Source: Shewanella frigidimarina
GTDB lineage: Bacteria; Pseudomonadota; Gammaproteobacteria; Enterobacterales; Shewanellaceae
Length of the DNA: 64,000 bases
Assembly (NCBI RefSeq): GCF_003797125.1
Contig: NZ_RKKE01000002.1
Location: 285,661 to 349,660 of the forward strand
Direction: 5' to 3'
Under the pieces are notes generated by a model. It searched no databases and had not been told where the DNA came from. It saw only the letters and a program-made list of their open reading frames with translations. The translations under genes were made by a program, and so were the position numbers. Below, in pieces: positions 28,028 to 36,581 of the stretch (its first letter is position 1; each line of letters begins with the position of its first letter).

Positions 28028-29152
28028 CTAAAAACGTTCTACAGACCACTGAATCGCCATGAGCCCAATCGCAATTGAACCGAGCTGCATGCCCCAATGT
28101 CGATACCAAAGTGTATGGCGTAGAAACATCAATACAGGCAGCACTAGCGCTAAAATCGCCAACTGGCCGATTTCAACGCCAACATTAAACGCAAGAATCG
28201 CTAATAGTTTTTGATTTTCAGGCAAGCCAAGTTCGCCTAATACTCCGGCAAATCCCATGCCGTGTAACAAACCAAACGCAAACGTAATCCAACCTAAACG
28301 CAATACAATCGGCCACACATTATTTAGTGCCGCAAACAATACCGACAATGCAATGCCCAGCTCAACCCAGTGACTACTAAAATTAATAAGCCCCAATGCG
28401 GTGGCGGTTAACGTTACCGAATGTGCCAAAGTAAAGGCAGTAATAATCCACGCGGTATCTTTAAATATTTGCTTAGGCTTATCTATCGCGTGCCATTTCT
28501 GTTGTTCACGCACCAATACGCAGGTTAACAACAACGCTAATAAAAATAAGATATGATCAGTGCCCTTCCAAATATGAATTACACCTTGGTAAACATATTC
28601 AGTAAATGTATCGCTGAACTGACTTTCAGCTAAATTAATCAATATGATCGGGTTATCGTTACTGATCACTCGCGTGTATTGATGATCGGGCGTGGCAATG
28701 GTGGTAATAACTTTATGATCAGTATCTATATTGAAGAAAGCTTGATAATTAATGGTCAACACTCCGGGGCTATCACATTCAGCCTGAAATGAACTGACTA
28801 GATAACCTTCACTAAAATGCTGGTCAACTTGCTGCGTTGGGTTAAAACTCAGTGGACAATCTTGCTCTCGGCTGATTGTCAAAGATGAACGTAAATAATC
28901 TACTATCGCAATTTGATGAGCTTGCAGCTCCCCCCACGCAAGCTCGCCATCTTGGTTATCATCAATAGGGACAACCTGATTTATGTCAAAAAAGCGCACT
29001 TGCCAATCGCCTTGAATTTGTCCGTATTTATCTAAATGAACAGACAAATAACTGGTGCTCATTTGATGGGCTAAACTGCTCTGACTGAACAGCAACATTA
29101 GCAGTAATAATCCACCTTTCATCACCGAAAAAACACGTGTAAATGCCTTCAC
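28028..29152 (-). CDS. HupE/UreJ-like membrane protein with periplasmic EF-hand
   Basis: The 374-residue protein has a signal peptide (to about residue 28), a periplasmic N-terminal domain of about 170 residues, and a C-terminal membrane domain of about six or seven helices. The membrane domain has HupE/UreJ landmarks HIWKGTDHILFL, FTLAHSVTLT, LLHGMGFAG and FNVGVEIGQ; these His/Asp residues bind Ni2+ or Co2+ in true HupE transporters. The periplasmic domain has a canonical 12-residue EF-hand loop DDNQDGELAWGE (residues 64-75), suggesting Ca2+ sensing. It begins with GTG, with AAGGA seven bases upstream, and is the last gene of a four-gene operon led by the DUF4331 gene. Metal transport is possible but unproven for this subgroup. 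Confidence 0.85.
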   Translation of the reverse strand: MKAFTRVFSVMKGGLLLLMLLFSQSSLAHQMSTSYLSVHLDKYGQIQGDWQVRFFDINQVVPIDDNQDGELAWGELQAHQIAIVDYLRSSLTISREQDCPLSFNPTQQVDQHFSEGYLVSSFQAECDSPGVLTINYQAFFNIDTDHKVITTIATPDHQYTRVISNDNPIILINLAESQFSDTFTEYVYQGVIHIWKGTDHILFLLALLLTCVLVREQQKWHAIDKPKQIFKDTAWIITAFTLAHSVTLTATALGLINFSSHWVELGIALSVLFAALNNVWPIVLRLGWITFAFGLLHGMGFAGVLGELGLPENQKLLAILAFNVGVEIGQLAILALVLPVLMFLRHTLWYRHWGMQLGSIAIGLMAIQWSVERF

Positions 29153-29162
29153 TGGTTTATCC

Positions 29163-30329
29163 TTAACTTACTACATGGTCGACAGAGATATTTCGACTGA
29201 CTTGTACTGACTTTTTATCATTTTTAGTCTTTCTCAACAATGCTTTAGCCTGCTCTAAAAGTATCCGATCATTGTCTTGACGTGCTACCTGCCAGTTTAT
29301 GTTGGCCCAGTAAAGAGCTTTTTTGGGCTGTATATCAACATTTAAATAATATTTTGCCAGATCGAATGCATGTAAACTGTCTTGCCTTTGCTCACGCAGT
29401 TTAACTCTTTGGGCAAAACTCCATTGCCATTTAACAGTATTGCCAAGAGATTTTTCCGCTATCGCCAAGCGCAATAATAGTGCGTCGTCTTGAACAGCAT
29501 TTCGACTAACAATACTGGAGAGAGTGTCGTACACCTGTTGATGTTGATTCAATGCCAACTCAATATCAGACCATAGCGCTAACAAACTGACCGGAGCATT
29601 GTCCATATCTAATTGATTTAAATAACTCAATGCTTCTTCTGTCATACCTTGCTTAAATGCCATGTCAGCAAGAATTTGCACTATCCAACGTTTTTCTGGT
29701 TCATTATTAGGCTGATATAATTGATACAATCGAGCTAACTCTTGATAGCTTTCGACTAACTTGCCATTTTGACTCGCGACCTCCAATGCACAGGTAGAAA
29801 TTAATAAAATATCGGCTTTACCTATTAGGGTTAAACACGCTTGCCTTGCACCAACAATATCGCCCTGTACCAGATGAATATTGGCTTTTAATAACCAACT
29901 ATTTATCGCAGTCGGTTTTAATTCAATGGAGCGCTCTAACGCCTTTATCGCCCGATCAAATTGGTGTTGATGCTGTAATACTCGAGCATATAAATAATAG
30001 GTCTGCGCATCGGGGCTGGCATTGGCCATTTTGGCTTGTAACCAAGCTTTTGCACGACCATAGCGATAATCAGCTTCACCAGGATATTGTCCTTGTTCTA
30101 TAAAATTACTGATGTCGTCTAAGCTCATTTGCTTATCGGTAGCATTAAACACTTTCCAGGTCGCAATAACTTCACTGGTATCTTTTGGCGTATATGGCGC
30201 CGCAATACTATTACCTACCATCAAAAAAAATACACTGGTAACCACCACAAGATTGATGTGAAATTGAATGTTAAGGTAAAACTTTAGGTACTTAATCATT
30301 GGTGTTAATCGCCCTGATATCACTTGCAT
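29163..30329 (-). CDS. Secreted or membrane-anchored TPR protein
   Basis: The 388-residue protein has an N-terminal hydrophobic segment (about residues 26-43, ending NSIAAPYTP) that acts as a signal peptide or anchor. Tetratricopeptide-type helices follow, most clearly in YYLYARVLQHQHQFDRAIKALERSIELKP and SWLLKANIHLVQGDIVGARQ. TPR proteins are scaffolds for protein-protein contacts; no catalytic motif is visible. AGGAGG lies four bases before the ATG. It lies 10 bases before the HupE-like gene and downstream of the DUF4331 and Ig-like lipoprotein genes, so it is probably part of one envelope complex or pathway with them. Confidence 0.85.
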   Translation of the reverse strand: MQVISGRLTPMIKYLKFYLNIQFHINLVVVTSVFFLMVGNSIAAPYTPKDTSEVIATWKVFNATDKQMSLDDISNFIEQGQYPGEADYRYGRAKAWLQAKMANASPDAQTYYLYARVLQHQHQFDRAIKALERSIELKPTAINSWLLKANIHLVQGDIVGARQACLTLIGKADILLISTCALEVASQNGKLVESYQELARLYQLYQPNNEPEKRWIVQILADMAFKQGMTEEALSYLNQLDMDNAPVSLLALWSDIELALNQHQQVYDTLSSIVSRNAVQDDALLLRLAIAEKSLGNTVKWQWSFAQRVKLREQRQDSLHAFDLAKYYLNVDIQPKKALYWANINWQVARQDNDRILLEQAKALLRKTKNDKKSVQVSRNISVDHVVS

Positions 30330-30471
30330 AACGCCTCCTTGATGCCATCCTTGGCTATGAATATCGATCTAATTAGTCATTACCTCTCAGCTGAGATAAT
30401 AATTAATAGGATGAATAAGATAGATATTTCGTCCTATTATAAACTTAAGCTAGCTAATAGAACTCGCCCTA

Positions 30472-31014
30472 TTAATCTAGTAATAAGTCGTTGTAAAAAT
30501 CAGCCGTTGAGACATCGTTCTCAACCACGCGGCCATTAACACGTAAGGGTTCAGCTTTGCTTGGTTGTAAAAACGCCTGACGACTTAAGCTTGAAAACAT
30601 CACTTGCTCAGCATCAATAGTAATGTTCACCATTGCCGCTACAGGGTCGTTTACGCCATCGGTCACTGCAACGGTAAAACTGTCCATGCCAGTCACTTCA
30701 TTGGCAGGAGTATAAGTAAACTCGCCGTTTGGCATTAAACTAACCGTACCAAGCGTCGGTTCACTCACCACTGTAAACGTTAATGCATCACCGTCTTTGT
30801 CGGTGGCTATCACTTGTTCTGTCACCGGTGTTTCAGTCACGGTGGATAGCATGACACTGTTCACCATTGGCGCACTGTTTTTAACCATGGTCATCGCATC
30901 ATCATCTGAGTTACAACCAGCTAAAAAACCGCCACTGAGCACACTGATTAATACCACTGGTTTAGCGAGATTATTAAGCGCTTGACGCGTCGCATATCGT
31001 AAAGAAGTATTCAT
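30472..31014 (-). CDS. Lipoprotein with cadherin/Ig-like repeat domain
   Basis: The 180-residue protein carries a lipobox LAGC (Cys near residue 34) after a hydrophobic stretch, so it is a predicted lipoprotein. An acidic linker follows, then one bacterial cadherin-like/tandem-95-type Ig domain recognisable by VIATDKDGDALTFTVVSEP, PNGEFTYTP and DSFTVAVTDGVNDP. Such domains bind Ca2+ at the DxDxD-type loops and mediate adhesion or protein contacts. AAGGAA precedes the ATG. It lies ten bases after the DUF4331 gene in the same ECF-linked operon. Together with the EF-hand in the HupE-like protein this hints at calcium in this system. The function is unknown. Confidence 0.8.
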   Translation of the reverse strand: MNTSLRYATRQALNNLAKPVVLISVLSGGFLAGCNSDDDAMTMVKNSAPMVNSVMLSTVTETPVTEQVIATDKDGDALTFTVVSEPTLGTVSLMPNGEFTYTPANEVTGMDSFTVAVTDGVNDPVAAMVNITIDAEQVMFSSLSRQAFLQPSKAEPLRVNGRVVENDVSTADFYNDLLLD

Positions 31015-31024
31015 TTTATGTTCC

Positions 31025-32611
31025 TTATTTTGAGCCCGAAAGCGGCGTCGCTAAGTAAGGGAAGTGATCCATCATCATGGTCGCGTCAACAGGGGCACCA
31101 TCTGTAAATGGCACGTTACCAACGCTGGCATCATCACTGGTACAAAGGCCTAAATCAGTGTCTGTACCATTGACTGGGATGGGGTAACATAAACGTCCCA
31201 TTACCACGCGCAGTGCAATATCAACCACATCATCACCAGGACGACGACCATTTGGGAAACCGGCTAAATCATCACCAGCAACACCAAAAGCGGACTGCAT
31301 ATCACGTGATTTTGCAGGAATACCGGTATTAAGACGCAACATTTCTGAAGGAGTCACCATTTCAAGTTGGTTAACACCAGCAAAACCAGTTAGAAATGCA
31401 GTAACAAGATCGGTACGAGGGAAGTTAGTTGGCGCTAACGTTTCAATGTTTGTTCCCAACGTTTGATTAACAGCGTCTTTGAATAGAATGTTAAGCAACT
31501 CTGGTAAACTCGGGTGTGTTACATAGTCAGCAAACTGAGTGTCATCTTTAGGATGTGAAGTCGAAAAGGTGTCTTTATCCTTTAAGCCAATCACTAACTC
31601 ATTCACTAGCGGGTTACCCAGACGAGATACCTGAGTTAATGCACCGCCGTTGACTTCAGTTTTACCCACTTTGGCATTTGGATTTAAAATACGCGCTTGC
31701 GGTAAACTGGCGGTAGTCCATGCACCAATGGTGCCGTTGCCTTGAGTGGTTAAACAAGACTTTGGCACTTCAATTGAAATAGCTGTGACATTTTTATCCA
31801 TCAAATCATCATTATCAACAGATTGAGTGATGCCACCTGGAAATCCACCTTGGTCGCCAGCGCCCGGTGCACTATCACCTTCTACAGGCACATAGTTGAC
31901 CAAATCAAAGGTTTTGCCTAAGTTAACCACGAAAGGGTCTTTACGTTGGCCAACAAACACTTTGCCAGGACTTGCACAACCATCGAGATTAAATTCGTAG
32001 ATGAATTGACCCGCATAACTTGCATACGCGCTGCTATCACCGAAACTCTTATTACCAATGTAATCCAGTGGCTTATGGAACATCGCCCCTGAAGTATTGG
32101 TTAACGCTGTTGCGCTACCACTATTTTGTGGTCCTTTAACAAGTGTTAACTCATACGACTCGCTAAAGTTTGCCGCACTTTGATCCGCAGCAGTAATGCC
32201 ACCAATATTTTTAAGCGGTACTGACACACTACGTTGATTGTCAGCAGGACCAACCGTTAACGCAATACCTTGATTATTATTGGCAAGTTCATTGGTAAAG
32301 TTAAATTGGAAGGTTAAATCTTCTATAGCATCACCATCATTATCGATATGAATGCTGTATACCGCAGCAGGATCCATCGCATAATAGTTAGGTCCACCGT
32401 AGGCATCTTGCAGTGGAATATAGTTGGCGATAAGAGTGACGTAATCTTCACGTCCTGCTTCATAGCTATTAAAGGCGTAGAAGTCGGTAGAGTCTAATGT
32501 TGGAAAACGAGTGATATTGGGTGCTTCTCGGTGACTTGACGCAAATGCATTAGCGCCTAATAAAGTGCTGCATACGATACTGGCGATTAGGGATATTTTT
32601 AGTACTTTCAT
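31025..32611 (-). CDS. DUF4331 family secreted protein
   Basis: The 528-residue protein has a signal peptide MKVLKISLIASIV...GANAFA followed by SSHREAPNITRFPTLDSTDFYAFNSYE, the opening signature of DUF4331 proteins, and the conserved GRRPGDDVVDIALRVVMG block near the C terminus. No enzymatic function is established for the family. The start is taken at 32611 (AAGGA seven bases upstream); the open frame extends 25 codons further but there overlaps the candidate ECF promoter. It is the first gene of an operon with the Ig-like lipoprotein, TPR and HupE-like genes, and its promoter shares a GCATCC-N16-CGTTTA pattern with the nearby ECF sigma gene. Confidence 0.88.
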   Translation of the reverse strand: MKVLKISLIASIVCSTLLGANAFASSHREAPNITRFPTLDSTDFYAFNSYEAGREDYVTLIANYIPLQDAYGGPNYYAMDPAAVYSIHIDNDGDAIEDLTFQFNFTNELANNNQGIALTVGPADNQRSVSVPLKNIGGITAADQSAANFSESYELTLVKGPQNSGSATALTNTSGAMFHKPLDYIGNKSFGDSSAYASYAGQFIYEFNLDGCASPGKVFVGQRKDPFVVNLGKTFDLVNYVPVEGDSAPGAGDQGGFPGGITQSVDNDDLMDKNVTAISIEVPKSCLTTQGNGTIGAWTTASLPQARILNPNAKVGKTEVNGGALTQVSRLGNPLVNELVIGLKDKDTFSTSHPKDDTQFADYVTHPSLPELLNILFKDAVNQTLGTNIETLAPTNFPRTDLVTAFLTGFAGVNQLEMVTPSEMLRLNTGIPAKSRDMQSAFGVAGDDLAGFPNGRRPGDDVVDIALRVVMGRLCYPIPVNGTDTDLGLCTSDDASVGNVPFTDGAPVDATMMMDHFPYLATPLSGSK

Positions 32612-32646
32612 GACCATTTCCTTGTTATGTAGTAGAGTCATATCAG

Positions 32647-32674
32647 TAAACGGCTCAGGTTCCATTTTGGATGC
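32647..32674 (-). promoter_or_regulatory. Candidate ECF-sigma promoter of the DUF4331 operon
   Basis: On the minus strand GCATCC (32674-32669) is followed after exactly 16 bases by CGTTTA (32652-32647). The sigma gene's own upstream region has GCATCC-N16-CGTATA, and the match extends to TGCATCCAAWAT at the -35 side. The -10 element ends 35 bases before the DUF4331 ATG. Confidence 0.65.
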
Positions 32675-32949
32675 AGGTTTTAGCAATTATTGTTGAAATA
32701 AATTAAATAAAAAATTAACACACTGAATTTAAATGAATTTATAAATAAACTATTTTTACTAATTTAATGAAAATGTTAATTCCTGCATAATGAACTATCA
32801 ATATGGTCCTTTCAATGCAACCCCTCTATACAATTTCTTTAATACAATCCTTTAGTATGTGATCACTCAGAAATGAGTCGTTAACAATTTCCCGTTAACC
32901 GATAATTCATCGATAGCCAATGGATCCAATGGATAGTTGCAGCCATAAA

Positions 32950-32982
32950 AAAGCGGCCAATAGTCTCACTATTGGCCGCTTA
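32950..32982 (-). terminator. Terminator of the sigma/anti-sigma operon
   Basis: AGCGGCCAATAGT (32952-32964) pairs perfectly with ACTATTGGCCGCT (32968-32980). On the minus strand the stem is followed by a T6 run. It separates the sigma/anti-sigma pair from the DUF4331 operon, so the latter needs its own promoter. Confidence 0.88.
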
Positions 32983-33037
32983 AATGTCAGCGGGGTAACA
33001 CATCAATGCTTTGAAGCATCACCTTATCATTAAGGCT

Positions 33038-33751
33038 TTATAAAATTGCTAGCTCTGCGGTATACAATACCTCTGTTGGTAAGCCATTTGGTGAGCCGTT
33101 CAAAGGCTCTAAACTCACCGCCAGAGCCACTATATCCATGTCATCAAATTGACTGTTTTTCACCAATGTTAACTTGCCTGACTTAGGCAGTAAGCCTAAT
33201 GAAATTGGATTTTCGACACCTTTAGCCACCATCCATAACTCATAGTCTTTATTCGCCAGTGGCTTAAGGTTACTAGTAGAGCGCACTTCAATCGTATTGG
33301 AGGTGACCTCAATCAGCCATAATGCTTTAGATTGTGCACTTTGCACTACCGCAACTTGCTGCGATGTAGCAACTGGTACAGGCTGATTATTCACAACTAA
33401 AACAGCCATAACAATGGCTGCTGCGCTTGCCATTGAAGCCAATCCCTTCCATAAACGGTTACGTGTTGCCATAGGCACCACATTTGAGGTTTCTGGCAAT
33501 GGTGCTTGGGCCACATTATCGACAAACCCTAGCGACATACTGATTTGTTGCCAAACCCGTTCATCTGGGGTTATCGGCGTTAACAATTGATTCATGCCAT
33601 GTAAATGTTGCTCCCATAACCAAGTGCTTTCACGCAGACTGGGAATTTGCATCATTAATTTTTGAAACCGACGTCTAGCTTGGCCACGCAATGTACCAAG
33701 CACATATTCTGCTGCTAATGCGTCTTTTAATTGAGGATCACGATAATTCAT
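33038..33751 (-). CDS. Anti-sigma factor, RskA type
   Basis: The 237-residue protein has a cytoplasmic N-terminal anti-sigma domain (AAEYVLGTLRGQARRRFQKLM, WEQHLHGMNQLL), one membrane helix near residues 105-120 (ASMASAAAIVMAVLVV), and a periplasmic C-terminal RskA domain with LWLIEVTSNTIEVR and KDYELWMVAKG. It holds the ECF sigma factor inactive until an envelope signal triggers its release, commonly by proteolysis. No zinc-binding HxxxCxxC (ZAS) motif is visible, in keeping with the RskA class. The start overlaps the sigma stop as ATGA, so the two proteins are made in step. The signal sensed is unknown. Confidence 0.9.
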   Translation of the reverse strand: MNYRDPQLKDALAAEYVLGTLRGQARRRFQKLMMQIPSLRESTWLWEQHLHGMNQLLTPITPDERVWQQISMSLGFVDNVAQAPLPETSNVVPMATRNRLWKGLASMASAAAIVMAVLVVNNQPVPVATSQQVAVVQSAQSKALWLIEVTSNTIEVRSTSNLKPLANKDYELWMVAKGVENPISLGLLPKSGKLTLVKNSQFDDMDIVALAVSLEPLNGSPNGLPTEVLYTAELAIL

Positions 33752-34284
33752 AACGATAAGCACCTCTGTAATTGTTGTAAACCACGACGGATCCAACTCT
33801 TAATAGTGCCTAATGGTAAATCTAAGTGCCCCACAACTTCGTGATGCGATAAACCATTATAGTAAGCGAGATGAATTGCTTGTTTCTGCTGAGGCTCGAG
33901 TTCTCCCATGCACTGGTCGAGTTTATTTTTATGAACCTGAGGCCCGTCATCATTGATATGCTCTTCAAAAATGGCTTCTTGGCCATCTTCAAGTGGATCT
34001 TCCTTTCTGACCTTTTGATAACGCAACATGTCTAAAGCTCGATAACGAACAATACTGATCATCCACGTGAGAACCGATCCTTTTCCATGTTGATATTCAG
34101 TCGCGTTATGCCAAATTTTTACGTAGGCTTCTTGCAGTACCTCTTCGGCTAACTCACGTCGACCGAGCATTTTTAAACTAACCGCGAATAACTGGCCACT
34201 GGTAGATTGATATAAATCAGCAAACGCTTGTTTATCTCCATCTGCACTAGCACTTAATAAGTTAAGTAATGTGTCTTGATCCAT
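33748..34284 (-). CDS. ECF RNA polymerase sigma factor (SigK-like group)
   Basis: The 178-residue protein has sigma region 2 (AFADLYQSTSGQLFAVSLKML, then AEEVLQEAYVKIWHN with the core-binding DEVxQ-like block) and region 4 (ELEPQQKQAIHLAYYNGLSHHEV and LGTIKSWIRRGLQQL, the -35-binding helix-turn-helix). It pairs with an RskA-type anti-sigma. Its upstream region has GCATCC-N16-CGTATA, the same pattern as the DUF4331 operon, which implies autoregulation. The -35 half resembles the CCATCC reported for mycobacterial SigK, another RskA-controlled sigma. The start at 34284 is the family-consistent ATG. Confidence 0.93.
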   Translation of the reverse strand: MDQDTLLNLLSASADGDKQAFADLYQSTSGQLFAVSLKMLGRRELAEEVLQEAYVKIWHNATEYQHGKGSVLTWMISIVRYRALDMLRYQKVRKEDPLEDGQEAIFEEHINDDGPQVHKNKLDQCMGELEPQQKQAIHLAYYNGLSHHEVVGHLDLPLGTIKSWIRRGLQQLQRCLSL

Positions 34285-34369
34285 AATCTGCCACGTTTCC
34301 CCATGATGGTTCGATATAGTTGATACAGGCTAATTGCGCATATATTGATAAAAAAGCCCCAATAGTGTT

Positions 34370-34397
34370 TATACGAACCAAAGCTAATATTGGATGC
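34370..34397 (-). promoter_or_regulatory. Candidate autoregulated ECF promoter of the sigma gene
   Basis: On the minus strand GCATCC (34397-34392) and CGTATA (34375-34370) are separated by 16 bases, matching the pattern before the DUF4331 gene. It lies about 85 bases before the sigma start codon, right after the terminator of the upstream antiporter gene. Confidence 0.65.
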
Positions 34398-34411
34398 AAA
34401 ATAAATAAAAT

Positions 34412-34443
34412 AAAAAGCACCATCACTTTTCAGCATGGTGCTT
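34412..34443 (-). terminator. Terminator of the KefC-like antiporter gene
   Basis: On the minus strand AAGCACCAT pairs with ATGGTGCTT around an 11-base loop and is followed by TTT. It is 24 bases after the antiporter stop codon. Confidence 0.8.
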
Positions 34444-34466
34444 GGTAGAATCATGTGAAGCTATAT

Positions 34467-36419
34467 TTAACCTTGCAGTAAATACTCTTCAGCTTTCTCA
34501 ATACTGCGCGGTTTACCCACCAGCATTAAAATATCGTTACGCCTTAATATCCACTCAGGTGGAGGGGGATCGATTTCCTCGCCTTTACGCCGCACAGCTC
34601 TAAGCTCAACATCCAAAGCTTGCCATGGAATGTCTGCAACGGTTTTCCCCACAGCACTAGCGCCTGAAGCCAGTGACACGGCATGGAGTAAATCTAAGGT
34701 GAAATCAGTTTCGGTGCCTGAAAAGAAACCGTGTAAATATTGGTAATGATTACGCCGCTCTGACTCTAAACGCTTAATAATCCGTGCCAAAGGGACGCCA
34801 CATTTAAACAACACTTGCGATACCAACATTAAGCTGCCCTCAAGTGATTCAGGGATAACTTGAGTCGCCCCCGCTTCTTTAAGCTCATGTAAGTTGGCAT
34901 CATCGCGAGTGCGCACCAATATTTTTACATCGGGAGCCAGTTTACGCGCCACTGCTAAACACTCTTCAGATTGCCTTGGTTCGCAAAATGTCACCACCAC
35001 TAAGCTCGCTTGGCGAATGCCCATCTTCTTCAATAGCGCCATTCTGCAAGCATCACCAAAATGAATATTTTCGCCTGCGGCTCTCGCTTCTGTCACTCTA
35101 GTGGGATCTAAATCAAGCACCATATAAGGCACAGCTTCTGTTTTCAAAAAGCGTGCAATCGTTTGCCCTACTCGGCCGTAACCTAAAATCAGTACCACAT
35201 CACTTTCATCAGCATGAGGCAATACAATTTCAATCGGTTCATTTTTAGGTGGCAGCTTATTGCCGCTAACCTTTTTGGCAATATCAACACTGTGGCGAAT
35301 AAGCCAAGGCGCCATTGACATAGAGATCACGGCTACGGCCACTAACACAGTGCTCACTTCGGTATCGAGTAATTGATAATTAACTGCTAATGCCAGTAAC
35401 ACAAAACTAAACTCACCGACTTGCCCCAAACTGATTGCCGTACTAAGTGATACCTTAGTATTTTCACCAACAAGCTTGAGCAAACCGTGCACGATTAATA
35501 TTTTGGTGAGTACCACCCCAGCCAAAATCAATAATACTTGCCACCAATATTGCATCACTAGATTGAAATCCAGCAGCATGCCGATGGAAATAAAAAACAA
35601 ACCCATTAATAAATCACGAAATGGCCTGATGTCAGCCTCTAACTGGCGTCGATACTGGCTTTCGCCAAGCAACATCCCAGCAATAAATGCTCCTAATGCC
35701 ATCGACAACCCAAGCCATTGGGTAAATGCGCCAGTCACCAAAGCGACAACTAAAGTAGATAATACAAATAATTCATTTGAACGTGAGCGGGCTACTTCAT
35801 CAAAAATACGTGGCAATATCCATTTACCAAATGACATTAACCCTAGAAATGCCAAAATACCGGTAAGTAATCCCCACGCGATACTGTTGAAGCTCATTTC
35901 AGCGCCGCCTTTCGCGAGCAGTGGCATTAAAATCAATAGCGGCACCACCGCTAGATCTTGAAATAACAACACACTGACCGACAGCTCGCCGTGCCTGCGC
36001 CTTAACCAGTTTTGTTCATTAAGCAGCTTCAACACAATGGCCGTTGACGACAACGCAATAGCCGAACCAATCACCACCGCTGCCACTAAGTTTTGCCCAA
36101 CCAACATGGCTATACCGCCTGCCACAAAGGCCGTTACCAGCATTTGGGCGCTACCCAGACCAAAAACGGTTCGGCGCATTGCCCACAACCTTGGTACCGA
36201 AAACTCCAGTCCTAAGGTAAACATCAGTAGCACTACGCCTAACTCTGCCACTGATTGCATTTGTAATTGGGTAAACCAATGAAAACCGCTGGGGCCACTG
36301 ACAACCCCGGTGAGTAAATAAGCTAGAATGGCCGGTAAGCCGAGTCGACGTAACAATGCAATCGCCACAATAGCAATCACAAGCATCAACAAAATATGGA
36401 TAAAAATGCTGTGTTCCAT
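34467..36419 (-). CDS. CPA2-family K+/H+ antiporter, KefC/YbaL-like
   Basis: The 650-residue protein has about 12 N-terminal membrane helices with CPA2 motifs (LGLPAILAYLLTGVVSGP, LFQDLAVVPLL, and a SLGQVGEFSFVLLALA helix). A cytoplasmic RCK-N domain follows with Rossmann motif LGYGRVGQTIARFL near residue 405, then an RCK-C/TrkA-C domain at the C-terminal 90 residues. Such antiporters exchange K+ or Na+ for H+, gated by nucleotides or glutathione adducts through RCK. No KefF/KefG-like ancillary quinone reductase gene is beside it, so it resembles YbaL-type orphans more than KefB/C. AAGGAG lies 11 bases before the ATG. It is divergent from the diguanylate cyclase gene. Confidence 0.9.
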   Translation of the reverse strand: MEHSIFIHILLMLVIAIVAIALLRRLGLPAILAYLLTGVVSGPSGFHWFTQLQMQSVAELGVVLLMFTLGLEFSVPRLWAMRRTVFGLGSAQMLVTAFVAGGIAMLVGQNLVAAVVIGSAIALSSTAIVLKLLNEQNWLRRRHGELSVSVLLFQDLAVVPLLILMPLLAKGGAEMSFNSIAWGLLTGILAFLGLMSFGKWILPRIFDEVARSRSNELFVLSTLVVALVTGAFTQWLGLSMALGAFIAGMLLGESQYRRQLEADIRPFRDLLMGLFFISIGMLLDFNLVMQYWWQVLLILAGVVLTKILIVHGLLKLVGENTKVSLSTAISLGQVGEFSFVLLALAVNYQLLDTEVSTVLVAVAVISMSMAPWLIRHSVDIAKKVSGNKLPPKNEPIEIVLPHADESDVVLILGYGRVGQTIARFLKTEAVPYMVLDLDPTRVTEARAAGENIHFGDACRMALLKKMGIRQASLVVVTFCEPRQSEECLAVARKLAPDVKILVRTRDDANLHELKEAGATQVIPESLEGSLMLVSQVLFKCGVPLARIIKRLESERRNHYQYLHGFFSGTETDFTLDLLHAVSLASGASAVGKTVADIPWQALDVELRAVRRKGEEIDPPPPEWILRRNDILMLVGKPRSIEKAEEYLLQG

Positions 36420-36581
36420 TGTCGCTTTGGCTCCTTGTCAAAAAACTGTCAAAAGGGAAATAAAAGGGTTTGTTAGTACTACAGTAAAACAACAACCAAT
36501 TAATAACTATAGAAAATTTTTCATAGGCACGATTATTGCTATTAATACGGTAATTAGTTGTAACGTACTGGAACCAATATA

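Noticed and set aside
30324..30539. Short + strand ORF opposite the TPR/lipoprotein gap
   Set aside because: No ribosome-binding site, overlaps two real genes on the other strand and has no recognisable protein features.
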